Notes under the pieces: model-generated
What the model saw: the letters and a program-made list of their open reading frames with translations, nothing else
Told to the model about the DNA's origin: nothing
Databases searched by the model: none
Made by a program: the position numbers and the translations under genes
Source: Bacteroidales bacterium UBA6117
Lineage (GTDB): Bacteria > Bacteroidota > Bacteroidia > Bacteroidales > VadinHA17
NCBI GenBank assembly: GCA_002428385.1
Contig: DIWB01000001.1
Location: 1-32,939, forward strand
Reading direction: 5' to 3'
DNA length: 32,939 nucleotides
Part shown: positions 16,360 through 24,149 of the stretch, one piece after another
How the letters are laid out: every line of letters begins with the position of its first letter
How positions within the stretch are numbered: the first letter of the stretch is position 1

Positions 16360-17595
16360 TTAAAATACGAGACTTATGGCCATAAGTCTCTTCTTCATTT
16401 CGTCAATAATTTCTATTTCTTCTTCGGGTGTCGCAGCCTCGAACGTTACCGAAAACCGTACGTATTTTCCGGCATCGTCCCACGGGACCGTCGATATCAG
16501 CGACTCCCTGATAAGGAATTCCGAGAACTGAGCCGCTGTTTCAAATACCTTGCCGCCTGCTGTTCCGCGAGGGGCTTTTACATAGCAGAAGAAGGTACCT
16601 TTAGGTTTAACGGCGCTGAATCCGGCTTCTTTAAGGGCTGCAATCAGCAGGTCGAAACGCCTCGAGTATTTTTCAACGGTTTTTTCGGTTATCTCAGTGT
16701 GTTCAAGCGCTTTGATTGCAGCCTTCTGAATTGCCCTGAACTGGCCTGAGTCGGTATTGTCCTTCACTGTGCCGTAAGCCTTAACCGCCCTGCTGTTACC
16801 GCAGACAAATCCTATCCTCCAGCCTGTCATGTTAAATGCCTTTGAAAGGGAATGGACCTCCAGGCCGACATCCATGGCGCCGTCGACTGACAGAAAACTA
16901 AGCGGTTTCTGACCGTCATAGGTGAGGGCGCCGTAAGCTGCATCGTTGACGACAACAATCCCGTTCTTTCTGGCAAAACCGACCACCTTTTCAAAGAATT
17001 CAGCAGTGGCCACCGCGCCTGTCGGATTGTTGGGATAGTTTATATAAAGCATCCTTGCCTTCCGGAGGATCTCCTCAGGGATTGAATCAAGGTCGGGCAG
17101 GAATCCGTTCGATTCAGTCAGCGGCAGGTTGCAGACTTCACCTCCGAGATACCTTGTGTATGTTGCCATCACCGGATATCCGGGAATTGTTGTAAGGAGA
17201 ATGTCACCCGGGTTGATGAAGCAGAAGGGAAGCATGGCAAGAATGGGCTTCGATCCGATACCATGTATTATATGTTCCGAAGGATCAATGCCTGAAAGCC
17301 CGTAAACTTTTTTGAGATACCCGGCTGCAGCTTCCCGGAATTCAGGGATCCCGTTGTCGGCGTACCACCTGTTCCCGGGCAGGCCCGCTTCTTCTGCCAG
17401 GGTGTTCACAACGAGCTCATCTGCTGACCAGTCGGGCTCCCCGACTCCCATGTCGATAAGCTTTACGCCGGGATTTGCCCTGGCTGCCTCGGCCTTGGCT
17501 CTCTTTATCAGTTCAAACTTGTAAATGGCCGTCGATTTGCCGAAGCTTCTTCCTCCAAGTCTTTCAGCAATCTTATCTTCGAAAAAATCACTCAT
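16360..17595 (-). CDS. dapL: LL-diaminopimelate aminotransferase (DapL2-like)
   Basis: This is a 411-residue fold-type I PLP aminotransferase. The start EDKIAERLGGRSFGKSTAIY, followed by LIDMGVGEPDW and WYADNGIPEFREAA, matches the DapL2 type, close to the archaeal MJ1391 group as I remember it. Other marks are NYPNNPTG (186-193), Asp218 in NDAAYG, and the PLP lysine Lys252 in SLSKAFNMTGWR. The enzyme makes LL-diaminopimelate from tetrahydrodipicolinate and glutamate in one step, for lysine and peptidoglycan synthesis. A related class I/II aminotransferase with another substrate is possible, since substrate specificity is hard to read by eye. A possible -7 element (TACATTTG on the minus strand) lies at 17634-17641. 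Confidence 0.85.
   Translation of the reverse strand: MSDFFEDKIAERLGGRSFGKSTAIYKFELIKRAKAEAARANPGVKLIDMGVGEPDWSADELVVNTLAEEAGLPGNRWYADNGIPEFREAAAGYLKKVYGLSGIDPSEHIIHGIGSKPILAMLPFCFINPGDILLTTIPGYPVMATYTRYLGGEVCNLPLTESNGFLPDLDSIPEEILRKARMLYINYPNNPTGAVATAEFFEKVVGFARKNGIVVVNDAAYGALTYDGQKPLSFLSVDGAMDVGLEVHSLSKAFNMTGWRIGFVCGNSRAVKAYGTVKDNTDSGQFRAIQKAAIKALEHTEITEKTVEKYSRRFDLLIAALKEAGFSAVKPKGTFFCYVKAPRGTAGGKVFETAAQFSEFLIRESLISTVPWDDAGKYVRFSVTFEAATPEEEIEIIDEMKKRLMAISLVF
16369..16390 (-). terminator. Perfect 22-base palindrome within the 3' end of dapL; possible attenuator
   Basis: The 11-base half-site GAGACTTATGG is followed directly by its exact reverse complement. It lies within the codons for the last residues of DapL (LMAISL). 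On the minus strand it is followed by GTATTTTAAAG, a weak T-rich stretch. It could partly terminate transcription between dapL and the downstream tsaC-type gene. Confidence 0.45.
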
Positions 17596-17633
17596 AGGGC
17601 AGTCTTTTGAAATTTCATTAATAATATTCCCGG

Positions 17634-17641
17634 CAAATGTA
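17634..17641 (-). promoter_or_regulatory. Possible -7 element for dapL
   Basis: TACATTTG on the minus strand fits TAnnTTTG, about 40 bases upstream of the dapL ATG. No -33 TTTG was found at the expected distance. Confidence 0.35.
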
Positions 17642-17765
17642 ATAAAATGTTAGTACCGTTGCCGGCTTGTTGCATTATCATAATTCCGTTTTCAGGGAGT
17701 CAGGCTGATGTTAAATTGTCGGGCATATTCCCATCTTTTAATGGCTTTTTGTGAAAAAAGAAGAT

Positions 17766-17773
17766 TAAATTTG
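17766..17773 (+). promoter_or_regulatory. Possible -7 element for the unknown 254-residue protein
   Basis: TAAATTTG fits TAnnTTTG and lies 42 bases before the ATG at 17816. The closest upstream TTTG (17748-17751) is only 14 bases away, so the -33 box is not convincing. Confidence 0.35.
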
Positions 17774-17815
17774 ATAAAGAATCGACATGCCTAATGTTTC
17801 CAAATTTCTGATACC

Positions 17816-18580
17816 ATGAACAAATATGTTTATCTGACATGCACCCCTGAAGCACTTGTTGCTTCTATGCTGCCTCCCGAGGGTTTTGGAATGTACCTTT
17901 CGACAGGTACAAAAAAGAGGAACAAAGCCCAGACTATATTCTTTGAGGTTGATCTGGAAAAGATTAAGAACCTCATCGACATGGAAAGCCTTAACCGCAG
18001 ATGCGTTGCCAAGGAGGACGGCAGCCCGAAAAGCTCCGTTTATCTTTCCGTTTACAGGGTGCTCGAGATGGTTCCTCTCGATGCCCTCAAGTCCCTCTAC
18101 CTTACCACAGATCACGGAATTGTCCTTGAACTGAAGAAAGCGCCCTATGACAAGAGCCTGGAAGTGAAGGGAGCCCTTCATCTCTACCAGGAGCTTAATC
18201 CGGTGACTCCTCTTGTGGCAAGCGGTCTGCCGCCTTCGGTCTTTGTTAAGAAGCTTACCGACGGATCTATTCCCATAACCCTGCCAAAGCTATTCTTTGT
18301 TGAACTTAAGCTTGGCGAGCTGGCGACAAATCCTCTCTATGGCTCGGCCGAGCATCTTCCTTACCAGAATACAGGCCATCTCCGCGATTGCCTTGAGATT
18401 CTTAGAGGAGAGTATGACAAGCATATGAAGACCGTTCAGAGGATCTTCTCAGGAGAGCTCCTCTACAGGACTATCGAGTCGGGATTTTATGTCGGAGCAA
18501 AGGATGACATGGTGTTCTACCCCTATCCATCAATGGCTGAACTCGAAAATATCAATTACGAGTTTTTCAGGGCAATTTAG
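17816..18580 (+). CDS. Conserved-looking protein of unknown function with internal duplication
   Basis: I do not recognise this 254-residue protein. It has no signal peptide or membrane segment and looks cytoplasmic. Two segments resemble each other: residues 10-46 (TPEALVASMLPP...TIFFEVDL) and residues 131-165 (TPLVASGLPP...LPKLFFVELKL). Both share TP..LVASxLPP and then FF-E-x-L about 20 residues later, suggesting an old duplication. The first copy is followed by SVYLSVYRVLEMVPLDALKSLYL and the second by HLRDCLEILRGEYDKHM, so the halves have diverged. Codon use and composition match neighbouring core genes, so recent transfer is unlikely. It stands alone between leftward dapL and rightward hppA, each with its own promoter. 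No function is assigned. Confidence 0.8.
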   Translation: MNKYVYLTCTPEALVASMLPPEGFGMYLSTGTKKRNKAQTIFFEVDLEKIKNLIDMESLNRRCVAKEDGSPKSSVYLSVYRVLEMVPLDALKSLYLTTDHGIVLELKKAPYDKSLEVKGALHLYQELNPVTPLVASGLPPSVFVKKLTDGSIPITLPKLFFVELKLGELATNPLYGSAEHLPYQNTGHLRDCLEILRGEYDKHMKTVQRIFSGELLYRTIESGFYVGAKDDMVFYPYPSMAELENINYEFFRAI

Positions 18581-18600
18581 TCCGGGAATGCTCTTTTTCG

Positions 18601-18631
18601 TTTGCATAAATGAAAAACTGAATTAGTTTTG
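18601..18631 (+). promoter_or_regulatory. hppA promoter (exact Bacteroidota consensus)
   Basis: TTTG at 18601-18604, a 19-base spacer and TAGTTTTG at 18624-18631 match the consensus TTTG-N19-TAnnTTTG with no mismatch. The predicted leader to the ATG at 18690 is about 50 bases. Confidence 0.8.
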
Positions 18632-18689
18632 TACCGGCAAAATTTTTGTCAAACCAAAAACTAATTTTTCTAATTTAAAAACTGATATC

Positions 18690-20981
18690 ATGATTAGTAG
18701 CATTTTTTGGATTGTGCCGGTTTCAGCGCTTCTTGCACTGCTGTTTGCCTGGATCTTCTACCGGAATATGAAAGCTCAGGAAGAAGGTACCGAAAGGATG
18801 AAGGAGATAGCAGCATATGTAAGGGAAGGAGCCATGGCGTATCTCAGGCGTCAGTATTCGGTAGTCATCAAGGTGTTCATCGTTCTTGTTATCCTTCTGA
18901 CAGTACTGGCTTATTTTGGAATTCAGAATCCTTTCGTGCCTGTTGCATTCCTTACCGGAGGGTTCTTCTCGGGTCTCTGCGGTTACCTTGGAATGAAGAC
19001 CGCGACATTTGCTTCGAACAGAACCGCCTGGGCGGCTTCAAAATCGCTTAACAAAGGCCTTCAGGTTGCTCTCAGGAGCGGAGCGGTTATGGGTCTGGTT
19101 GTGGTTGGTTTCGGTCTGCTCGACATTGCCCTCTGGTTCCTGATCCTCAATGGACTGGTCTTCACACCGGAGCATATGGCTAACGGACTCGACTTCCTTG
19201 GACTTACTTTTGTCCATCCCGGTACAACCCCTCATGAAAAGCTTATAGAAATCACAGCTGTGATGCTTACTTTCGGAATGGGTGCATCAACCCAGGCTCT
19301 CTTTGCCCGTGTAGGCGGCGGTATCTTTACCAAAGCTGCCGACGTGGGCGCTGACCTCGTTGGAAAGGTTGAAGCAGGAATTCCTGAGGATGATCCCCGC
19401 AACCCGGCTACCATTGCCGACAACGTTGGAGATAACGTAGGTGACGTTGCCGGTATGGGCGCTGACCTTTATGAATCATACGCTGGTTCAATACTTGCCA
19501 CAGCTGCTCTCGGCGCTGCATTGCCAGCCATTACGGGCGACATGCAGATGAAGGCAGTCATAGCCCCGATGCTTGTTTCAGCAATCGGAATATTGCTCTC
19601 AATAGCAGGTGTTTACATGGTGAGAACCAAGGAATCGGCAACGCCAAAAGCTCTTCTCCGCGCTCTGCTTCTCGGAACCGGAGGAAGTTCTGCACTTATC
19701 CTGGTTGTACTGGCTGTTATGGCCGGCATGGACTGGATTACCTGGGGCGTTTTCGGATCAGCAGTTGCAGGTCTTGCTGCCGGTGTGATTATCGGCCAGT
19801 CTACTGAATACTATACTTCAGATGGAAACAAACCCACACAGGGTATAGCAAAACAGGCTGTTCAGGGTCCTGCCACCGTTATTATTGAAGGTATGGCTGT
19901 TGGAATGTCTTCCACATGGGTTCCGGTTATAACAATCGTTGCGGGTATTATCGCTGCATACGGTTTTGCAGGAGGTTTCACCAATTTTGCAATGGGTGTA
20001 TACGGAATCGGATTTGCTGCAGTAGGTATGCTTTCGACTCTTGGTATCACTCTTGCCACTGATGCTTTCGGACCTATAGCTGACAACGCGGGAGGAAACG
20101 CCGAGATGTCGGAACTGCCGAAGGAAGTCAGGGAAAGGACAGATGCTCTCGACGGCCTTGGCAACACCACAGCTGCAACCGGAAAAGGTTTTGCTATCGG
20201 ATCTGCTGCACTTACCGCTCTTGCGCTTATGGCAGCATATATGGAAGAGGTAAGGTTGTGGCTTGGCAGACTTATCGACAAAGCTCCCGAAGGTTTCAAA
20301 CAGATCGGCGATACTCTTTTCTACAGTGATAATTTGCCTGCAGTACAGGAAGGACAGAAAGCAATCAATATTACCACCGCTACTATAAGGGATTTCACAG
20401 TTGCATACGACCTGACGCTTTTCAACCCCATTCTTCTGGGAGGCGTTTTTATCGGTAGCATGATGACCTTCCTCTTCAGCTCGATGAGCATGAAAGCTGT
20501 CGGACGCGCAGCAGGTAAGATGGTTGACGAAGTCCGCCGTCAGTTTCGCGAGATCCCGGGCATCATGGACGGAACCGGGAAACCTGAATACGCAAAATGT
20601 GTTGAAATATCAACAAAAGGCGCTCAGAGCGAAATGCTTGTTCCTTCAATGATAGCCATCGTAGTTCCACTGGTGGTCGGCGTGATATTCGGTGTTCCCG
20701 GTGTCATCGGACTGCTCGCGGGAGGTATGAGCACAGGCTTCGTGCTGGCAACCATGCTCAACAACTCGGGCGGCGCATGGGACAATGCTAAAAAATACAT
20801 CGAACGCGGAAACTACGGAGGAAAGAAAAGCGAACCTCACAAGGCATCAGTTGTTGGCGACACCGTTGGCGATCCGTTCAAGGATACCTCAGGTCCAGCC
20901 CTCAACATCCTTATCAAGCTTATGTCGATGGTTTCGGTTGTCCTCGCAGGACTGACCGTTGCATGGAGTATACTGGGCTGA
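18690..20981 (+). CDS. hppA: Membrane-bound ion-translocating pyrophosphatase, K+-dependent type
   Basis: The 763-residue integral membrane protein couples pyrophosphate hydrolysis to export of H+ and/or Na+. About 16 hydrophobic segments are visible. The substrate site reads DVGADLVGKVEAGIPEDDPR (218-237) followed by NPATIADNVGDNVGD (238-252), and a second Asp-rich set near the C-terminus includes VGDTVGDPFKDTSGPA. GNTTAATGKG at 491-500 has Ala495 where K+-independent enzymes carry Lys, so the K+-dependent class is indicated. The transported ion cannot be read safely; Na+ or dual Na+/H+ pumping is known in Bacteroides relatives. The gene stands alone, with a consensus promoter before it and a strong terminator after it. 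Confidence 0.96.
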   Translation: MISSIFWIVPVSALLALLFAWIFYRNMKAQEEGTERMKEIAAYVREGAMAYLRRQYSVVIKVFIVLVILLTVLAYFGIQNPFVPVAFLTGGFFSGLCGYLGMKTATFASNRTAWAASKSLNKGLQVALRSGAVMGLVVVGFGLLDIALWFLILNGLVFTPEHMANGLDFLGLTFVHPGTTPHEKLIEITAVMLTFGMGASTQALFARVGGGIFTKAADVGADLVGKVEAGIPEDDPRNPATIADNVGDNVGDVAGMGADLYESYAGSILATAALGAALPAITGDMQMKAVIAPMLVSAIGILLSIAGVYMVRTKESATPKALLRALLLGTGGSSALILVVLAVMAGMDWITWGVFGSAVAGLAAGVIIGQSTEYYTSDGNKPTQGIAKQAVQGPATVIIEGMAVGMSSTWVPVITIVAGIIAAYGFAGGFTNFAMGVYGIGFAAVGMLSTLGITLATDAFGPIADNAGGNAEMSELPKEVRERTDALDGLGNTTAATGKGFAIGSAALTALALMAAYMEEVRLWLGRLIDKAPEGFKQIGDTLFYSDNLPAVQEGQKAINITTATIRDFTVAYDLTLFNPILLGGVFIGSMMTFLFSSMSMKAVGRAAGKMVDEVRRQFREIPGIMDGTGKPEYAKCVEISTKGAQSEMLVPSMIAIVVPLVVGVIFGVPGVIGLLAGGMSTGFVLATMLNNSGGAWDNAKKYIERGNYGGKKSEPHKASVVGDTVGDPFKDTSGPALNILIKLMSMVSVVLAGLTVAWSILG

Positions 20982-21008
20982 TACGGTAAATAAGATTTTT
21001 AAATATTC

Positions 21009-21046
21009 AATCCCCCTGCCGGCATTCCGGGAGGGGGATTTTTTTC
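21009..21046 (+). terminator. Intrinsic terminator after hppA
   Basis: The left arm AATCCCCCTGCCGG (21009-21022), a CATT loop, and the right arm CCGGGAGGGGGATT (21027-21040) form a 14-pair stem with one mismatch, followed by a T run through 21045. This is the clearest terminator in the window. Confidence 0.92.
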
Positions 21047-21047
21047 T

Positions 21048-21055
21048 TACTTTTG
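21048..21055 (+). promoter_or_regulatory. Possible -7 element for the dehydratase-like gene
   Basis: TACTTTTG fits TAnnTTTG and lies directly after the hppA terminator, 16 bases before the ATG. The -33 position falls within the terminator stem and reads TTCC, so only half of the promoter is convincing. Confidence 0.4.
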
Positions 21056-21071
21056 GACAAAACTCTGAAAA

Positions 21072-22019
21072 ATGATGCTCCCTGCCCTGTCCGATATTCA
21101 GTCGGCACATATCAGAATCAATCCGTTTATTCACCGGACTCCCATACTTACTTCCCGGCAGCTGAACCTCATTTACGGCTGTGAACTGTTTTTTAAATGC
21201 GAGAACTTTCAGAAAGTCGGGGCTTTCAAATTCAGGGGAGCGACCAATGCAGTTCTTTCGCTCGACGACACCCGGAGAAAAAGAGGTGTGGTAACGCACT
21301 CATCCGGGAATCATGCAGCCGCTCTGGCACTGGCTGCCGGCATGAACGGAATAAAGGCTTACATAGTGATGCCTGAAAACGCTCCATCGGTAAAAAAAGA
21401 TGCCGTGGCAGGTTACGGAGCTGATATTACATTCTGCAAACCAACACTGCAGGCACGCGAGGAGACCTGCAAATCGATAATGGATTCCAAAGGGGCAACA
21501 CTCATCCACCCATACGACAATTTCAACGTGATTTGCGGCCAGGGTACTGCGGCGCTTGAACTGCTGGAAGAAAGAGATGACCTTGAGTTTATTGTGGCGC
21601 CGGTAGGAGGGGGAGGACTGATGAGCGGCACCTCGACATGCGTAAAGGGTATCAACCCGGATATCAGGGTGATCGGAGCGGAACCTCTTAATGCCAATGA
21701 CGCCTGGAAGTCGTTCACCACGGGGATACTCACACCTTCTGTTAATCCTTTAACAATAGCCGACGGTCTGCTCACTTCATTGAGCGAGCTTACATTTTCA
21801 ATAATCCGTAAGAATGTTGATGATATTCTTACAGTGAGCGAGGAGTCAATAATAAACTCGATGAAGCTGATTTGGGAGAGGATGAAAATCATCATTGAGC
21901 CTTCGTCGGCAACCGTTCTGGCGGTTGTCGGAGAGAATCCGGCATTGTTCAGAGGGAAGAAGGTCGGGCTTATAATTTCAGGAGGCAATGTTGATCTGAA
22001 GAGATTGCCATGGTGTTAA
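21072..22019 (+). CDS. PLP-dependent serine/threonine dehydratase or serine racemase-like enzyme
   Basis: The 315-residue protein is a fold-type II PLP enzyme. The PLP lysine is Lys53 in GAFKFRGA; SSGNH (77-81) is the substrate loop, GGGGLMSG binds the cofactor phosphate, and a late SGGN motif closes the site. The length and the absence of a C-terminal ACT domain fit catabolic threonine/serine dehydratase, serine racemase or threo-3-hydroxyaspartate dehydratase, not the long biosynthetic IlvA. Which of these it is cannot be decided by eye. ATG codons occur at both 21072 and 21075; the first is listed. It follows the hppA terminator and converges with the EEP-family gene, separated from it by a repeat tract. 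Confidence 0.88.
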   Translation: MMLPALSDIQSAHIRINPFIHRTPILTSRQLNLIYGCELFFKCENFQKVGAFKFRGATNAVLSLDDTRRKRGVVTHSSGNHAAALALAAGMNGIKAYIVMPENAPSVKKDAVAGYGADITFCKPTLQAREETCKSIMDSKGATLIHPYDNFNVICGQGTAALELLEERDDLEFIVAPVGGGGLMSGTSTCVKGINPDIRVIGAEPLNANDAWKSFTTGILTPSVNPLTIADGLLTSLSELTFSIIRKNVDDILTVSEESIINSMKLIWERMKIIIEPSSATVLAVVGENPALFRGKKVGLIISGGNVDLKRLPWC

Positions 22020-22060
22020 GGCGTAAAGGCGTAAAGGCTTGCCGCGCACCGCGTGCCAGT
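22018..22060. repeat. GGCGTAAA tandem repeat and GC-rich tail between convergent genes
   Basis: Two GGCGTAAA units and a partial third (22020-22038), then CCGCGCACCGCGTGCC, fill the gap between the dehydratase stop and the EEP-family stop. The first unit is the complement of the TTTACGCC tract at 14901-14945. The second resembles the CCGCGTACC arm at 13428-13450, so two dispersed repeat types meet here. Confidence 0.65.
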
Positions 22061-23146
22061 CTAATTTTTCTTCCTGAAAAACGCCGTAATCGGATAGTGG
22101 TCGGAGTATTTCACCTTTGTGATATCGAAATGACGGCACTCGAACGAGTCATCATAAAGTATATAGTCGATACGGTTGGGAGGATAATTGCCCTTGTAGG
22201 TGAACCCTGCCCCGTATCCTGCACTGACAAACGAATCAAACAGCCCTTTCCTGATCTTCCTGTATGAATATGAAACCGGGGTGTCGTTGAAATCGCCCGC
22301 AACGATAACAGGATAGGGTGATTTGCCGATAACCTCCCTGACAGCTTTCGCCTGGGAGGCCCTCTTTACGAATCCTGCCCTCAGGCTCGAAGAAATGTTC
22401 GCTATCTCGTGGAAGGTCTCCCGGTCCTCTGTTCCTTCCACAAGTTCGTTGATGAAAGTCCTTTCCATCCTTTGAAGCCTGAACGACTGAAGATGGTTAT
22501 TGAATATCCTGATTGTATCCCCGCCGGCCAGTATGTCGGTGTAAATTGAGAGGCTCGATGACTTATCATGCACAATATCCTTTCTGCTGACTATCGGGTA
22601 TCTGCTAAGTGTAACAATTCCGTATGAACGGTTCTTTCCCGTACGGATAATCTTGAAATGGGAATTATAACCTTTACCTGCCGCTGACTTTATTTCCTGT
22701 TGTTTTTGCACAGGATCGCCTGAAAGGTAGATTTCCTGAAGGCATATCACATCAGCTTTCTGATTTTTCAGAAGCTCAAGAATCTTTTTCTCAGAATTAT
22801 TGTTTCCTTTTCCTTCATAGTAGTTGAAAAGGCGGACATTGTAACTCTGAACCTGGAAAGTGCCTGTCTTGTCGCCTGACGGTTTCTGAACCTTCAGATA
22901 GTTTGAGAAATGGGTGAAGCCGGCAAGGATAACCACAAGGGAGATGAGGGCTTCCCACTTCAGGGCGATTGCCCAGATCAGGCAGAATAACAGGTTTACA
23001 AGCAGCAGATATGGATAGGCGAGGCCGAATAGTGCAGGGAAAGCAATTATATCAGGATTTATATGGACCGAAAGATACGACAGGAGCAGGGCAATGACAA
23101 AAATGACATTAACACCAAGAAATGCTCTGTAAATGATCTTTTTCAA
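22061..23146 (-). CDS. Membrane-anchored endonuclease/exonuclease/phosphatase (EEP) family protein
   Basis: The 361-residue protein has three N-terminal membrane segments (about 8-28, 37-58 and 63-80) and then a catalytic EEP domain (97-361). The conserved residues are present: Asn103 (SYNVRLF), Glu138 (CLQEIY), His218 (NNHLQS), GDFND at 284-288, RIDYIL at 325-330 and SDHYP at 348-352. EEP members are Mg-dependent phosphodiesterases acting on nucleic acids, phosphoinositides or nucleotides; the substrate is unknown here. The membrane anchor argues against a DNA-repair role like that of ExoIII. It lies 111 bases downstream of the tandem rhomboid genes on the same strand, an arrangement that recurs in Bacteroidota. 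Confidence 0.88.
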   Translation of the reverse strand: MKKIIYRAFLGVNVIFVIALLLSYLSVHINPDIIAFPALFGLAYPYLLLVNLLFCLIWAIALKWEALISLVVILAGFTHFSNYLKVQKPSGDKTGTFQVQSYNVRLFNYYEGKGNNNSEKKILELLKNQKADVICLQEIYLSGDPVQKQQEIKSAAGKGYNSHFKIIRTGKNRSYGIVTLSRYPIVSRKDIVHDKSSSLSIYTDILAGGDTIRIFNNHLQSFRLQRMERTFINELVEGTEDRETFHEIANISSSLRAGFVKRASQAKAVREVIGKSPYPVIVAGDFNDTPVSYSYRKIRKGLFDSFVSAGYGAGFTYKGNYPPNRIDYILYDDSFECRHFDITKVKYSDHYPITAFFRKKN

Positions 23147-23257
23147 GACTTTCGGATTTACTGCTAAAATACCTCTATTCCTTTTACTATGGTGATTACG
23201 GTCAATGATTTTTGATCAGGGATGTTTAATGATGTATCAATGAGTGAGTCCGGTTGA

Positions 23258-24145
23258 TCAGTTTTTCTTCTGGCTTTCCCTGAAGAGGAGATCTTTTTCC
23301 TCCTTTGTAAGGCTGTCGTAGCCCCCCCTGGATATCTTTTCGAGAATCTTGTTGATTTCCTCCTGGCGTTCGGCTTTGGCCTTGTTGTATTCGTAATCGG
23401 TCTTTTTTCTGGTGTATGTTACTTTCATCTTCTTTCTGGGCTTGAAGAGAGTAACAAGGGAATCAATTATTTTGTTGATGCCTCTGCCCGGATCTATTCC
23501 CTTTCTCAGTCCCGCGGTGTAAAGGTATCCGAACAATGCTCCTCCCATATGCGCCAGTTTGCCTCCCGAATTTACCGAGAAATCCATAACTGAAGTCATG
23601 ACGAAGATTGCAACCGCGATCCATTTTATCTTTATCCTTCCTAAAAGAAAGAGGTTAATGGGATAATCGGGGACATATGCTGCTATGGCTACCACCACTG
23701 CGAGCACCGACGCAGAAGCTCCGATGGCAACCGACTCGGGTATCATTCCGCTGAAAACGGGAAAGACGTTGAATGACAGGATATAGACCAGGGCCCCGGA
23801 TATGCCTCCAAGCAGATAAACGGCAACGAGCTTGCGCTGGTCGAGGTACTCAAGGAATATTTTCCCGAACCAGTAGAGCCACAGCATGTTGAATAGAATG
23901 TGAAGGATATCCTTATGGGTGAACATGTATGTTATCAGAGTCCACGGTTTAAGGGCCAGGGCCTTTAGCGACGCGGGTACTGAAAACATTTTAAGTATCT
24001 TCAGCGAAAGAGTCTCATTATTGAAGAGATAAGCTATTATCGACCCCGCGGAAATAAACAGGAAAACAGCAATATTGATGTATATCAGCCTGTTAAGGTT
24101 GTTGGCAGAGCTGAACGTTTTTTTTATATCGTGCCAGAGGGCCAT
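23258..24145 (-). CDS. Rhomboid family intramembrane serine protease with DUF6576-like C-terminal tail
   Basis: I chose the ATG at 24145 (MALWHDIKKTF), giving 295 residues and starting 4 bases after the preceding rhomboid stop. A longer start at 24229 would overlap that gene by 80 bases and add a non-conserved leader. Six membrane segments are visible. The active site reads IGASAS, with nucleophile Ser144, and AHMGGALFG, with His199; HILFNM in TM2 provides the oxyanion-side His and Asn. The usual GxSG is GASA here. A soluble tail ends in ISRGGYDSLTKEEKDLLF, a conserved end seen on Bacteroidota rhomboids. It cleaves membrane proteins within the bilayer; its substrates are unknown. Confidence 0.9.
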   Translation of the reverse strand: MALWHDIKKTFSSANNLNRLIYINIAVFLFISAGSIIAYLFNNETLSLKILKMFSVPASLKALALKPWTLITYMFTHKDILHILFNMLWLYWFGKIFLEYLDQRKLVAVYLLGGISGALVYILSFNVFPVFSGMIPESVAIGASASVLAVVVAIAAYVPDYPINLFLLGRIKIKWIAVAIFVMTSVMDFSVNSGGKLAHMGGALFGYLYTAGLRKGIDPGRGINKIIDSLVTLFKPRKKMKVTYTRKKTDYEYNKAKAERQEEINKILEKISRGGYDSLTKEEKDLLFRESQKKN

Positions 24146-24149
24146 ATGC

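Noticed and set aside
22061..23146. DNA-repair exonuclease III for the first EEP gene
   Set aside because: Three N-terminal membrane segments and the remainder's sequence pattern do not fit cytoplasmic ExoIII; only the general EEP fold can be claimed.
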